Of a stretch of DNA of 34,870 nucleotides, positions 19,808 to 28,398 are shown one piece after another. The position numbers were made by a program, and so were the translations under genes. The notes beneath the pieces were generated by a model. It worked only from the letters and a program-made list of their open reading frames with translations. It made no database searches and had not been told where the DNA came from. The stretch spans positions 1-34,870 of the forward strand of contig NZ_JAQGNX010000051.1 of the NCBI RefSeq assembly GCF_028293835.1, read 5' to 3'. The stretch is from Pseudomonas sp. (GTDB taxonomy: Bacteria > Pseudomonadota > Gammaproteobacteria > Pseudomonadales > Pseudomonadaceae). How positions within the stretch are numbered: position 1 is the first letter of the stretch; each line of letters starts with the position of its first letter.

Positions 19808-21154
19808 TTAAACAGTTTCACGGGATGCAGGGGTTGTGAGCGAAACTTCTTTCACGCCCAGATCATCTTCCGGACCCGTGTTGCTGATAGGACGACCGCC
19901 TGAGGTCAGTTCGGCTTGCATCTGGGTTTCGTCCAGCTCGCCTACCCACTTGGCAACTACCAGTGTGGCTACAGCGTTACCCACCAGGTTGGTCAGGGCG
20001 CGGGCTTCGGACATGAAGCGGTCGATGCCGAGGATCAGCGCCAGACCGGCAACCGGCAAATGGCCAACAGCCGACAGGGTGGCAGCCAACACGATGAAGC
20101 CGCTACCGGTAACGCCAGCAGCGCCTTTAGAGGACAGCAACAACACCACCAGCAAGGTGATCTGATGCGTGATGTCCATGTGGGTATCGGTCGCCTGAGC
20201 GATGAACACCGCAGCCATGGTCAGGTAGATTGCCGTACCGTCGAGGTTGAACGAGTAGCCAGTCGGGATAACCAGACCCACGACCGACTTGTTCGCGCCC
20301 AGGCGTTCCATCTTGACCAGCATGCGCGGCAATGCGGATTCCGACGACGAAGTACCCAGTACGATCAGCAATTCTTCACGGATATAACGAATGACTTTGA
20401 TCACGCTAAAGCCGTGTGCCCGGGCAATGCCGCCCAGCACAACCAACACGAACACCACGCAGGTGATGTAGAAGCACAGCATCAACTGACCCAGTTGCAC
20501 CAGCGAACCTACACCGTAGGCACCGATGGTGAACGCCATGGCGCCGAACGCACCCAGTGGCGCGAGCTTCATGATCATGTTGATGATGTTAAACATGACA
20601 TGGGCAAAGCGATCAATGAAGTCCAGCAGCGGCCGGCCGTAAGCACCCAGGCGGTGCAGGGCGAAACCGAAGATCACCGAGAACATCAACACCTGCAGGA
20701 TATCGCCCGTGGCGAATGCACTGAAGATGGTGTTGGGAATGATGTTCAGGATGAAGCTGACAACGCTTTGATCAGCACCGGCAGCCACATAGGCCGCTAC
20801 TTTCGAGGAATCGAGGGTGGCGACGTCGATGTGCATGCCGGCGCCCGGCTGTACAACGTTGACCACAACCAGACCCACCAGCAGGGCGATGGTCGACACA
20901 ATTTCGAAGTACAACAGCGCGTAACCGCCGGTTTTGCCCACGGACTTCATGGTCTCCATGCCGGCGATGCCGCTGACCACCGTGCAGAAGATAATCGGGG
21001 CGATGATCATTTTGATCAGCTTGATGAAGCCATCACCCAGTGGTTTGAGCGCAACACCGGCTTGAGGGTAGAAGTGACCGATTAGAATGCCAATAACAAT
21101 GGCTACGATCACCTGGAAATACAGGGATTTGTACAAGGGCTGACGAGTCGTCAT
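19808..21154 (-). CDS. dctA: C4-dicarboxylate:cation symporter DctA
   Basis: DctA imports succinate, fumarate and malate across the inner membrane with cations. The 448-residue product belongs to the DAACS (glutamate/dicarboxylate symporter) family. It starts [30 protein letters not shown] with TM1 and has the hairpin-loop serine motif [13 protein letters not shown]. It also has [22 protein letters not shown] and [20 protein letters not shown], the binding-site regions of this family. I chose ATG 21154 (GAGGAA ribosome site) over an upstream start whose extra residues are not membrane-protein-like. Its promoter is sigma-54 type with upstream palindromes. No DctB/DctD genes are in the window. 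Confidence 0.95.
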   Translation of the reverse strand: MTTRQPLYKSLYFQVIVAIVIGILIGHFYPQAGVALKPLGDGFIKLIKMIIAPIIFCTVVSGIAGMETMKSVGKTGGYALLYFEIVSTIALLVGLVVVNVVQPGAGMHIDVATLDSSKVAAYVAAGADQSVVSFILNIIPNTIFSAFATGDILQVLMFSVIFGFALHRLGAYGRPLLDFIDRFAHVMFNIINMIMKLAPLGAFGAMAFTIGAYGVGSLVQLGQLMLCFYITCVVFVLVVLGGIARAHGFSVIKVIRYIREELLIVLGTSSSESALPRMLVKMERLGANKSVVGLVIPTGYSFNLDGTAIYLTMAAVFIAQATDTHMDITHQITLLVVLLLSSKGAAGVTGSGFIVLAATLSAVGHLPVAGLALILGIDRFMSEARALTNLVGNAVATLVVAKWVGELDETQMQAELTSGGRPISNTGPEDDLGVKEVSLTTPASRETV

Positions 21155-21293
21155 TGCGAAGTTCCTCAATAGCATCGCTGGGCACCATCCATCTGATGCG
21201 CGCGACACTTAAAGCGCTTAACCCTCCTGCACTGGAGGGATTTGTTTTGTCGAGTTGCGGGGGCAAACCATTCGCAAACCTCTTGGCCCTATC

Positions 21294-21308
21294 GCAAAGC
21301 GTGTGCCA
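21294..21308 (-). promoter_or_regulatory. Sigma-54 promoter of dctA
   Basis: On the minus strand the sequence reads TGGCAC-ACGCT-TTGC. This is an exact match to the RpoN -24/-12 core TGGCAC-N5-TTGC, with correct GG-GC spacing. It lies about 140 bases before the dctA ATG. dctA is RpoN-dependent through DctD in rhizobia and pseudomonads, so the match is functionally sensible. The 5' leader contains a CCCTCC/GGAGGG hairpin (21222-21239). Confidence 0.9.
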
Positions 21309-21382
21309 TGTTTTGCAAATGCTCTACACGCCAATGAATCCGCTGACTGTCGCTGAACAGAAGGACGTTAAGGGCCTGGAAC

Positions 21383-21442
21383 ATGGCGGCTTTCCGCCGC
21401 ATAAGGCAAAAATAGCATCTGCAATGGCGGATATCCGCCGCA
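21383..21442. promoter_or_regulatory. Two palindromic upstream activator sites for dctA
   Basis: Two copies of GGCGG-N4-CCGCC, each inside the same ATGGCGG....CCGCCGCA context, have centres at 21391.5 and 21432.5. They are 41 bp apart (close to four helical turns) and about 110 and 150 bases upstream of the expected transcription start. This is the usual arrangement of enhancer sites for an NtrC-family activator, most likely DctD. The assignment to DctD is inference. Confidence 0.7.
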
Positions 21443-21468
21443 CTGATAAGTTATAGCTTAGTAAGTAT

Positions 21469-22815
21469 TTACGTAGCGAGGAAATGAATACGAAACGCTG
21501 CGCCGCCTAACGTGGAATCGCCAAGGGTCAAACGCGCGTTGTAGCTTTCGATGATGTCTTTGACCACTGCCAACCCGATGCCTTGCCCCGGATTTTGCCG
21601 ATCCAGGCGCTCACCGCGCTGCAGAATCCGTGCGCGCTGGCTTTCGGGAACGCCGGGACCGTCGTCTTCGATGCACAGTTCATCGCCGTGCATCGAAGGG
21701 CGCAGGCTGACACGCACCCGGCCAAGGCACAGGCGATAGGCGTTTTCCAGGAGATTGCCGAGCATTTCCAGCAGGGCGCCCTGTTCCATGGGAATCAGGT
21801 ATTCGTCCGGCAGCTCGACAATGACGTTGACCTGCTTATCGCGGTAGACCTTATCCAGCGTGTTGCACAAGCTTTCAACCACCGGTTTCAAGCTGACGTG
21901 GTGACGGACCAGGCCGCTTTTGCGCAAGCTGGCACGTTGCAACTGGTAGTCGATTTGTTGGCTCATGCGTTCGATCTGCGACTGCAGAATTCGCGCCTGC
22001 TCGAGGTCTTCGGGCCGTTTGGCGATGGTTTCGCTGACGCCCTGCAACACCGCCAGCGGGGTCTTCAAGCTGTGAGCCAAATCGCCCAGGGAGTCCCGAT
22101 AACGAATGCGTTGTTCGCGCTCGCTGAACAACAGCCGGTTAAGTGAACCGGTCAAACGCAGTAATTCTCGCGGGTGCTCTTCGCTGAGGCTTTCGCGAGA
22201 ACCGGCTTCCACTTGGTCCAGTTCCTGACTTAGCCCGCGCAAAGCGCGCAAACCCCAGGTCAGTCCCAGCCAGAGCAAGGCCAGCAATACGATTAAACCT
22301 GCGCCGAAGCCCAGATAAAGCTTTTGCCGTAACCCAGAAATGATTTCCTGGTATTCGCGCACCGGCTGTAAGGCGACGATGCTGAACGCCGCGTTACGCC
22401 CGCCTAACAGTTTGATTTCAACGTCGTAGACGAAGAACTCTTCGCCATTGCCTTCCTTGATCTTGGTGAAATTGCTACCGGTGCCGTCATACCGAGGGTG
22501 GTAGTTGATGTTTTCTTCGGAGGTGGCCCGGGAACGCCAGACCAACCGACCTTCGCGGTCGTAGATGTAGCCCAGCAGGCGGCTGTCTGGCAGGTTGAAC
22601 TGCTCGCCTGGCAACATCAGTGGCATTAGCAAATGCCCGTCTTCGACTCGGGCAGCGGAGATCAGGGTCGTGACATCTGACGCCAGGCGCTGTTCGATGG
22701 CGTCTTCCAGCGCCAGGCTGTAAGCACCCTGCAGCGCCGGTAACAACGAGAGCATGAAAATGACTGCCAGCATGGCTGCCGCCAGCATTAATCGCACGCG
22801 CAGTGATCGAATCAC
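21469..22815 (-). CDS. phoQ: Sensor histidine kinase PhoQ
   Basis: PhoQ senses low divalent cations, acidity or cationic peptides in the periplasm and phosphorylates PhoP. The 448-residue product has TM1 (about 9-29), a periplasmic domain, TM2 (about 165-188) and a HAMP-like linker. The HisKA box has His248 in SLGDLAHSLKTPLAVL. The ATPase domain has LGNLLENAYRLCLG, EDDGPGVPESQR and GQGIGLAVVKDI. The start is GTG at 22815, overlapping the phoP stop by four bases (GTGA). Adjacency to dctA resembles the P. aeruginosa phoPQ-dctA neighbourhood. Confidence 0.93.
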   Translation of the reverse strand: MIRSLRVRLMLAAAMLAVIFMLSLLPALQGAYSLALEDAIEQRLASDVTTLISAARVEDGHLLMPLMLPGEQFNLPDSRLLGYIYDREGRLVWRSRATSEENINYHPRYDGTGSNFTKIKEGNGEEFFVYDVEIKLLGGRNAAFSIVALQPVREYQEIISGLRQKLYLGFGAGLIVLLALLWLGLTWGLRALRGLSQELDQVEAGSRESLSEEHPRELLRLTGSLNRLLFSEREQRIRYRDSLGDLAHSLKTPLAVLQGVSETIAKRPEDLEQARILQSQIERMSQQIDYQLQRASLRKSGLVRHHVSLKPVVESLCNTLDKVYRDKQVNVIVELPDEYLIPMEQGALLEMLGNLLENAYRLCLGRVRVSLRPSMHGDELCIEDDGPGVPESQRARILQRGERLDRQNPGQGIGLAVVKDIIESYNARLTLGDSTLGGAAFRIHFLAT

Positions 22816-23489
22816 TTACAGCGCTCAGTGAACAAGTAGCCCAGGCCACGCACGGTTTCGATGGGCTTGAAAGCAGACTCACCTTCCAGTTTGCGGCGCA
22901 AACGGCCGACCAGCACCTCAATCACATTCGGATCGCGCTCGTCGTCATCGGGATAAAGTTGTTCCATCAACCGCTCCTTGGCCACCACTTGTTGGTGATG
23001 GCGCATCAGGTATTCCAAAATCCGGTATTCGTAGGCCGTCAGCGCCAAGGGCTGCTCATCGAGGGACGCTTGCTTGCGGTTCAAATCCAGCAGCAAGGGT
23101 CCGGCGGTGATGGTCGATTGAGTGAAACCACTGGACCGACGCAGCAATGCATTAAGGCGTGCCTCCAGCTCTTCGAACTGGAACGGCTTGACCACGTAAT
23201 CATCCGCGCCGGCAGCCAAACCTTCAACCTTGTCTTGCCAGTTGCCGCGAGCCGTCAGGATCAGGATCGGAAATGCCTTACCCTGAGCACGGAACTGACG
23301 TATCAGGTCGAGTCCGCCCATGCCTGGCAGACCCAGGTCGATTACCGCCAGATCATGGTTGAATTGTTCTGCCTGGTATAAGGCCTCTTCGGCATTGGCC
23401 ACGGCTTCGACCACGTGACCGCTTTCGGTCAGGCGGGTCTGCAAATGATGGCGTAGTAACGCCTCATCTTCTACCACCAGCAGTTTCAT
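22812..23489 (-). CDS. phoP: Response regulator PhoP (OmpR family)
   Basis: PhoP is the DNA-binding partner of PhoQ and controls Mg2+ adaptation and lipid A-linked peptide resistance. The 225-residue product has a receiver domain with Asp51 in LAVIDLGLPGMGG and Lys near PFQFEELEARL. A winged-helix domain follows (LTAYEYRILEYLM, DPNVIEVLVGRLRRKLE, IETVRGLGYLF). The ATG at 23489 (MKLLVVEDEALLRHHLQTRL) is where homologs begin. Unlike P. aeruginosa and P. putida there is no oprH directly upstream; a small secreted-protein gene takes its place. Confidence 0.94.
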   Translation of the reverse strand: MKLLVVEDEALLRHHLQTRLTESGHVVEAVANAEEALYQAEQFNHDLAVIDLGLPGMGGLDLIRQFRAQGKAFPILILTARGNWQDKVEGLAAGADDYVVKPFQFEELEARLNALLRRSSGFTQSTITAGPLLLDLNRKQASLDEQPLALTAYEYRILEYLMRHHQQVVAKERLMEQLYPDDDERDPNVIEVLVGRLRRKLEGESAFKPIETVRGLGYLFTERCK

Positions 23490-23556
23490 GCGGCTCTCCC
23501 AGGCAAAATCATTCCCTCTCAAGGCTAAGGCTATACAGCGTGGCCAAAGGCACTGC

Positions 23557-23585
23557 GCCCAGACCGCTGAGTGTGCGGTCTGGGC
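23557..23585. terminator. 11-bp hairpin between the small secreted-protein gene and phoP
   Basis: GCCCAGACCGC and its perfect complement enclose a 7-nt loop. It lies 30 bases past the stop of the 87-residue gene on the minus strand, so it probably ends or attenuates that transcript before phoP. The U-tract on the minus strand is weak, so partial read-through into phoPQ is possible. Confidence 0.6.
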
Positions 23586-23614
23586 AGCAAATGTCCAGCG
23601 ACAGGCTGAAACGA

Positions 23615-23878
23615 TTAAAAGATATAGGTCGGGCGCTGTTTTGGATCATAGCCGCCCTTCAGCGTGGCTTGACTCAGCTTGACGCCGTTGTGGGTGCCAG
23701 ATGCGTAGTGGATCGTCGAATAAACGTTGTATTCGGCGGTACGCAGACCGGGATTGGCTTTATTGACTCGTTGACCCGCGTTGGCACGTAACAACGCACC
23801 GGGAAGGTTTTCAGCCTGTACAGCGGCGCTGCCGCCGAGGAACGCTAGCGCAAAAAACAGCTTATTTAAGGTAAGCAT
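23615..23878 (-). CDS. Small secreted protein of unknown function, 87 residues
   Basis: The 87-residue product begins MLTLNKLFFALAFLGGSAAVQA, a clear Sec signal peptide cut before ENLPGALL. The mature 65 residues (RANAGQRVNKANPGLRTAEYNVYSTIHYASGTHNGVKLSQ...) are basic and rich in Asn, Thr and Tyr, without cysteines. I do not recognise the family. ATG 23878 was chosen for the AGAGGA ribosome site and signal-peptide fit. It lies just upstream of phoPQ, where other pseudomonads carry oprH, and four direct repeats stand in front of it. This suggests control by a response regulator, possibly PhoP itself. It could be a periplasmic stress protein; this is inference. Confidence 0.75.
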   Translation of the reverse strand: MLTLNKLFFALAFLGGSAAVQAENLPGALLRANAGQRVNKANPGLRTAEYNVYSTIHYASGTHNGVKLSQATLKGGYDPKQRPTYIF

Positions 23879-23935
23879 CAATAAGTCCTCTCGCGCCGGG
23901 CGCATTTGGGTACGCGGTCAGACTAATCACTGCGC

Positions 23936-23975
23936 CCTGAACCCACCCTGAACGTGCCCTGAACTTATCCTGAAC
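23936..23975 (-). promoter_or_regulatory. Four tandem CCTGAAC repeats at 11-bp spacing
   Basis: CCTGAAC occurs at 23936, 23947, 23958 and 23969, four exact heptamers with an exact 11-bp period. On the minus strand they read GTTCAGG-N4, repeated. A -10-like TAGTCT follows 10 bases after the last repeat, in front of the 87-residue gene. The geometry is that of OmpR/PhoB-family response regulator sites that replace the -35 box. They could also serve the divergent dienelactone hydrolase gene. Confidence 0.7.
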
Positions 23976-24066
23976 GGATTCACCCTACCCGACCTGCGCA
24001 ATCGTCTAGGCTGTTTGACGAATCAACGTCGTTATACGATTTATAAAAAAACTAAGGGGAATCAAC

Positions 24067-24870
24067 ATGCGATTCTGGACAACGCTAGCAATGGTGGGCT
24101 TGACCGGGTTGGGCTTGGCCGGAGTGACTCAGGCCGCCGTCAAGACCGAAACCATCAATTATCAAAGCGCCGACGGCACCCAATTGATCGGTTATTACGC
24201 CTACGACGATGCGATAAAGGGTCAGCGCCCAGGCGTGCTGGTGGTGCATGAATGGTGGGGCTTGAACGATTACGCCAAAGGCCGCGCCCGTGAGCTGGCA
24301 GCATTGGGTTACAGCGCCATGGCGGTGGATATGTACGGCGAAGGCAAGAATACCGAGCACCCCAAGGACGCCATGTCCTTCATGATGGAGGCGATGAAAA
24401 ACAGCACCGGCGCCGCCCAACGCTTTGACGCCGGGCTTGCGCAGTTGAAGAAGCAACCGCAAACCAATCCGGCGAAAATCGCCGCTATTGGTTACTGCTT
24501 CGGTGGCGGCATCGTCCTGGACGCCGCTCGTCGCGGCGATCCGCTGCTGGGAGTGGTGTCGTTCCACGGCATGCTGGCCACCAAGACGCCAGCCACGCCG
24601 GGCAGCATCAAAAGCAAAATTCTGGTCGAGCACGGCAACAGCGACACCATGATCAAGCCAGACAGCGTGGTGGCTTTCAAGTCGGAAATGGACAAAGCCG
24701 GGGCTGATTACCAATTCGTGGGTATTGATGGCGCCAAGCATGGTTTCACTAACCCTGATGCAGATCGCCTCGGCAAAGGCGACAACGCTCCGGACATCGC
24801 CTATGACAAAGCCGCTGATCAGAGCTCATGGGCGGATATGCAGGCCTTCTTGAAGAAAGTGTTTGGCTGA
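24067..24870 (+). CDS. Exported dienelactone hydrolase family protein
   Basis: This is a 267-residue alpha/beta hydrolase with a Sec signal peptide (MRFWTTLAMVGLTGLGLAGVTQAA), so probably periplasmic. The catalytic triad of dienelactone hydrolases is present: Cys144 in GYCFGGG, Asp193 in HGNSDTMI, and His225 in AKHGFTNPDAD. The VVHEWWGLNDYAKGRARELA region near residue 60 is typical. Classical DLH opens dienelactones from chloroaromatic breakdown, but exported relatives have no firmly known substrate. It is divergent from the 87-residue gene and shares the intergenic region with the CCTGAAC repeats. Confidence 0.9.
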   Translation: MRFWTTLAMVGLTGLGLAGVTQAAVKTETINYQSADGTQLIGYYAYDDAIKGQRPGVLVVHEWWGLNDYAKGRARELAALGYSAMAVDMYGEGKNTEHPKDAMSFMMEAMKNSTGAAQRFDAGLAQLKKQPQTNPAKIAAIGYCFGGGIVLDAARRGDPLLGVVSFHGMLATKTPATPGSIKSKILVEHGNSDTMIKPDSVVAFKSEMDKAGADYQFVGIDGAKHGFTNPDADRLGKGDNAPDIAYDKAADQSSWADMQAFLKKVFG

Positions 24871-24873
24871 CAA

Positions 24874-24960
24874 GGAGCCAACTTGTTGGCGATCCGCCTG
24901 GCGCCACGGTTTGTCTGACTCACCGCGCTGCCTGCCTCGCCAACCAGTTGGCGCCTACAG
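24874..24960. repeat. Inverted REP pair after the dienelactone hydrolase gene
   Basis: GGAGCCAACTTGTTGGCGAT (24874-24893) is matched in inverted orientation by TCGCCAACCAGTTGGCGCCT (from 24937, ending in ACAG at 24960). It starts only 4 bases after the stop codon and may stabilise or end that transcript. Confidence 0.8.
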
Positions 24961-25011
24961 GCGGCTCGGTGTCCCTACCAAACCCTGCGCCAAACCGGCA
25001 AAATACCAGGC

Positions 25012-25740
25012 ATGACTGAGCCTTCGATCCTTCCCGCCTGTTGCCCCACGCTAATTACCCACTGGCCGTTGCCCCATACACTGCCTGGCGTGGTGTTGGT
25101 CAGCGGAGCGTTTGATCCAAAGCAATTATCGGAAAGCGACTTCCAGCGCAGCCGCATTGACGCCCCCGCCAATATTCAACGCGCCGTCGCCAAACGGCAG
25201 GCTGAGTTCCTTGCCGGCCGGCTCTGCGCACGGGAGGCCTTGCAGCAACTGGACGGCCGCCACTACGTCCCCGACATCGGCGAAGACCGTGCGCCGGTCT
25301 GGCCTGTGGATATCTGCGGTTCAATTACCCACAGCCACGGCTGGGCAGCGGCAATCGTCGGGCAGCGGACACAATGGCGCGGTCTCGGCATGGACATGGA
25401 AAATCTACTTAACAGCGACCGCGCGCAACGGCTGGCCGGAGAAATCCTCATCCCTGACGAACTACAGCGCATGGCAGCCGGCCCCACCGACAACGTAGCC
25501 TTACTGGTGACCCTCACCTTCTCCGTGAAAGAAAGCCTGTTCAAAGCCCTCTACCCGCTTGTGCAAAAACGCTTCTACTTCGAAGACGCCGAAGTCTTGC
25601 ACTGGTCCGCTGACGGCAGCGCTCGCCTGCGCCTGCTGATTGACTTATCCCCCGAATGGCCCAGCGGCTGCGAACTGGACGCGCAGTTCAGCGTGAGAGA
25701 TGGACAACTGTTAAGCCTGGTCAGCATCACGGCGCCCTGA
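25012..25740 (+). CDS. pcpS: 4'-phosphopantetheinyl transferase (PcpS/EntD-like)
   Basis: The enzyme moves the phosphopantetheine arm from CoA onto acyl, peptidyl or aryl carrier proteins. In P. aeruginosa a single such enzyme, PcpS, serves both fatty acid and siderophore synthesis. The 242-residue product has the three Sfp/EntD-type motifs: GSITHSHGW (103-111), GMDMEN (126-131, Mg2+ ligands) and FSVKESLFKALYP (170-182). The ATG at 25012 has no strong ribosome site (CCAGG at -7). It converges on the histidine kinase gene with 12 bases between stops. Confidence 0.9.
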   Translation: MTEPSILPACCPTLITHWPLPHTLPGVVLVSGAFDPKQLSESDFQRSRIDAPANIQRAVAKRQAEFLAGRLCAREALQQLDGRHYVPDIGEDRAPVWPVDICGSITHSHGWAAAIVGQRTQWRGLGMDMENLLNSDRAQRLAGEILIPDELQRMAAGPTDNVALLVTLTFSVKESLFKALYPLVQKRFYFEDAEVLHWSADGSARLRLLIDLSPEWPSGCELDAQFSVRDGQLLSLVSITAP

Positions 25741-25752
25741 TTCAAGTGGCAC

Positions 25753-27360
25753 TCAGGGCTTTTGCTGACGCGGCCACGCCAAACTGAAACACGCGCCGCC
25801 CAGATTCTGGCTTTGACTAATCAAAGCCCGGCCGCCATGCCAGTGGATGATCCGCCGCACAATCGACAGCCCAAGGCCGTGACCCCCCGATGCCCGCGTG
25901 CGGCTGTCGTCTACCCGCATGAAGGGCTTAAAAATTCGCTCCCAAGCGCTTTCCGGCACACCGGGACCGTCGTCCTCTATGTCGATGCGACAGCGTTCCG
26001 GTCCCACCTGATAGCTGACCCGAACCTGAGTCTCAGCGTGGCGCATGGCATTGCTCACCAGGTTCTGTAGCGCCCGGTGCAGATAACGCGGCTCAGCCTC
26101 GACCCAGGCGCCGTCGTTATCCGCCGACGCCACGCATTCCCCTCGACTGACCATGACCGTGGCACGCAACGGCGCCAATTCAGCGATCACCTGATTGACC
26201 AACGCATCCAGACTGATCCGCTGGAAATTCAGGGTCGGCGAGCCCTGTTCCAGTCGCGCATACGTCAACATCTCGTCCACCAGCTTGTCGAGGTCCTGAA
26301 TATCACTGTCCATGCCGACCCGGTATTTATCCCGCGCCGCTTCAGTGGTCGCCTCGCCGATCATTTCCAGGCCAAAGCGCAACCGGGCTACCGGCGTACG
26401 CAACTCGTGGGAAACGGCACGCACCAGTTCACGCTGCATGCTTAATGAGCGCTGTAGATGTTCGGCCATGCCATTGAACGCCGAGGCCAAACGCCCTACA
26501 GAATCAGAACCCGACGCTGGGACCCGGGTTTCCAGGCTGCCCTTGGCGATGCGCGTCGCGGCGGCCTCAAGACCCAGCAAGCGCCGCTCGAGGCGGCGCA
26601 CCAGCAAGTACACCACCAGCCCAATCAGACACAGGCCAAGAAAACCGATGAGCACCAACAATTCCGGCGGGTACGGGTTCATCTGGTACAGCGGACCGAT
26701 CTCCAATACCCATGGGGTATTGACCATTCCGGCGAACACCCGGATCGAATCACCGCCTTTGCCCAGGGCCATCACCGTGTCGCCTTCATCGACCCGGCGG
26801 CGTTGATCGACATCCATGTCGGCCTTATCGAGACGAATCAATCGCATGTCAAAACCAAAGCCCTTTTCCAGCTTCAGGGTATTAAGGCGTTGGGGTTGCT
26901 CAGCGACCGGAACCCGTACCAACTCATCAATGAGTAAATAAATAGTCGCGCGAGCCAGTTGCTCGCTGATTTGCCCTACCTCGCCGCTTAGCACCAGTTG
27001 TTCGCTGTCGCTGACGAGTCGATAAACCTTGGCGGCATGCGGTCCGGTTTGCTCGACCACCACTTGACCGCGCAGCATTCGGCTGCGGTCGCCGCTGTCG
27101 AGGGCGGTGTCTTTGAGCGCTATCAGTTCCAGCGGAATGCCCATCAAGCGTCCCCACGCCGCCAGCGCACGAGTCTGGTCAATGGCGATCATGGGTTTCA
27201 GATTGTCGGCCATGAGGGTGAACGTGCCGTGGGCCAGGCGCTCGCGGTATTGCTCGCCGCGCACCTGATTGACCAGGTGCAGGGTCAACACTCCCAGCAG
27301 CGCCACCAGCACCAATACGCCAAGCATGCCGCCATAAATGCGCAGGAAGATGGAATTCAT
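25753..27360 (-). CDS. Sensor histidine kinase (RstB-like)
   Basis: This is a 535-residue inner-membrane kinase paired with the response regulator upstream. TM1 is near residues 10-30 and a periplasmic sensor region runs from about 35 to 230. TM2 is near 232-254, followed by HAMP. The phospho-accepting His318 lies in RAVSHELRTPVARLRFGLE. The ATPase motifs are LQNLVSNAMRHA, EDDGPGVPESAWERIFKPF and GGHGLGLSIVRRI. The HAMP-HisKA text resembles RstB of enterobacteria and its P. aeruginosa equivalent, which also lies beside nrdA. The signal sensed is not known from the sequence. Confidence 0.88.
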   Translation of the reverse strand: MNSIFLRIYGGMLGVLVLVALLGVLTLHLVNQVRGEQYRERLAHGTFTLMADNLKPMIAIDQTRALAAWGRLMGIPLELIALKDTALDSGDRSRMLRGQVVVEQTGPHAAKVYRLVSDSEQLVLSGEVGQISEQLARATIYLLIDELVRVPVAEQPQRLNTLKLEKGFGFDMRLIRLDKADMDVDQRRRVDEGDTVMALGKGGDSIRVFAGMVNTPWVLEIGPLYQMNPYPPELLVLIGFLGLCLIGLVVYLLVRRLERRLLGLEAAATRIAKGSLETRVPASGSDSVGRLASAFNGMAEHLQRSLSMQRELVRAVSHELRTPVARLRFGLEMIGEATTEAARDKYRVGMDSDIQDLDKLVDEMLTYARLEQGSPTLNFQRISLDALVNQVIAELAPLRATVMVSRGECVASADNDGAWVEAEPRYLHRALQNLVSNAMRHAETQVRVSYQVGPERCRIDIEDDGPGVPESAWERIFKPFMRVDDSRTRASGGHGLGLSIVRRIIHWHGGRALISQSQNLGGACFSLAWPRQQKP

Positions 27361-27364
27361 GGCG

Positions 27365-28117
27365 TCAGTAGTTCAGTACATAACAGGTAGGGTCTTGCGC
27401 GGCCTCCGGGACAAACAGATAACCTTTGCTGCGAATGGTCTTGATCAAGCGCGGATGAATCGGATCGTCACCGATTTTCGGCCGAATACGCGAAATACGT
27501 ACGTCAATCGACCGATCCTGGCCGTCATAGCCAAAACCACGCAGCGCCGTGAAGATTTCTTCCCGGGACAAAATCCGCCCGGCGTTGGCTACCAATAACC
27601 ACAGCAGATCGAATTCAGCGCTGGTTAACTCGATGCTGCTGCCCTGCAACCAGGCTTCGCGCAGGGCGTTATCGACGATCAGCGGACCGAATACCAGCCG
27701 CCGCGTTTTCTCTTCAGACTTGATTTCGGATTTAGCCTCAGCCGTCTCGTTGCGTCGCAACAGCGCGTGGATGCGCGCCAACAAGACGCGAGGGTGCACC
27801 GGTTTGCAGACGAAATCGTCGGCACCCATATCCAGGCCTTGAATTTGATCGGAGTCATCGGTGCGCGCGGTGAGCATCAGGATCGGGCCGTCGTAGCGAT
27901 CACGAACCCTGCGACAGATGCTCAAGCCATCTTCACCGGGCAGCATCAGGTCAAGAATCACCAAATCAGGTTGCTCGGCAATGATGCGCGCCACGGCCAT
28001 GGCGCCATCACCTTCGATATTCACCCGCAGGCCATTGCCCTGAAGGTAGTCACGGGTCAGTTCAGCCAAACGCTGGTCGTCTTCGACAATCAGCACCTGC
28101 CAGGCTTCTTGCTCCAC
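27365..28117 (-). CDS. OmpR-family response regulator (RstA-like)
   Basis: The 250-residue product has a receiver domain with Asp56 in LVILDLMLPGEDGLSICR. A winged-helix output domain follows (ELTSAEFDLLWLLVANAGRILSREEI, FGYDGQDRSIDVRISRIRPKIGDD, IKTIRSKGYLF). A Lys/Glu-rich linker (NETAEAKSEIKSEEKTRR) joins them. It is the first gene of a two-gene operon, with the kinase four bases after its stop. The gene is divergent from nrdA, with about 700 bases between. Confidence 0.9.
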   Translation of the reverse strand: MEQEAWQVLIVEDDQRLAELTRDYLQGNGLRVNIEGDGAMAVARIIAEQPDLVILDLMLPGEDGLSICRRVRDRYDGPILMLTARTDDSDQIQGLDMGADDFVCKPVHPRVLLARIHALLRRNETAEAKSEIKSEEKTRRLVFGPLIVDNALREAWLQGSSIELTSAEFDLLWLLVANAGRILSREEIFTALRGFGYDGQDRSIDVRISRIRPKIGDDPIHPRLIKTIRSKGYLFVPEAAQDPTCYVLNY

Positions 28118-28369
28118 GGGTAACCTCTTCTGTCATTGTTCTTATTAATAGAGACATCGTGCGAATCAGGCGTCAAAGGGCTTGATTGAGGGCGAGTTTA
28201 GCAACAGCTCGCGCTAAGCACACGACATGCCAGTTTGCACTCAAAACCTGCGTTTTTCGTGACGAACTTCACGCCTGAAAAAACCTGCGAATGACGGCAA
28301 AAACAATGACAGACGGTCCGGTCCAGTAGTTCTGCGGCCTACACGGGTTTTCCAGATTTCATACATGAT

Positions 28370-28390
28370 TTACCCACAGATTTATCCACA
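28370..28390 (+). promoter_or_regulatory. Tandem DnaA boxes upstream of nrdA
   Basis: TTATCCACA (28382-28390) is a perfect DnaA box. TTACCCACA (28370-28378) differs at one base and lies 12 bp before it in the same orientation. They sit just upstream of the likely nrdA -35 box. E. coli nrdAB is likewise controlled by DnaA through paired boxes, so replication-linked control is plausible. Confidence 0.75.
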
Positions 28391-28398
28391 GGCGCTCG

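Noticed and set aside
19916..21085. 389-codon plus-strand frame across dctA
   Set aside because: It is an antisense shadow of dctA, extremely rich in His and Gln, and no start signal precedes it.
21155..21293. Crc/Hfq A-rich motif in the dctA leader
   Set aside because: The minus-strand ACAAAACAAA tract at about 21240-21250 does not fit AANAANAA and lies about 90 bases from the start codon.
23936..23975. CRISPR-like array
   Set aside because: The repeats are only 7 bp with 4-bp spacers, which fits regulator half-sites and not CRISPR.
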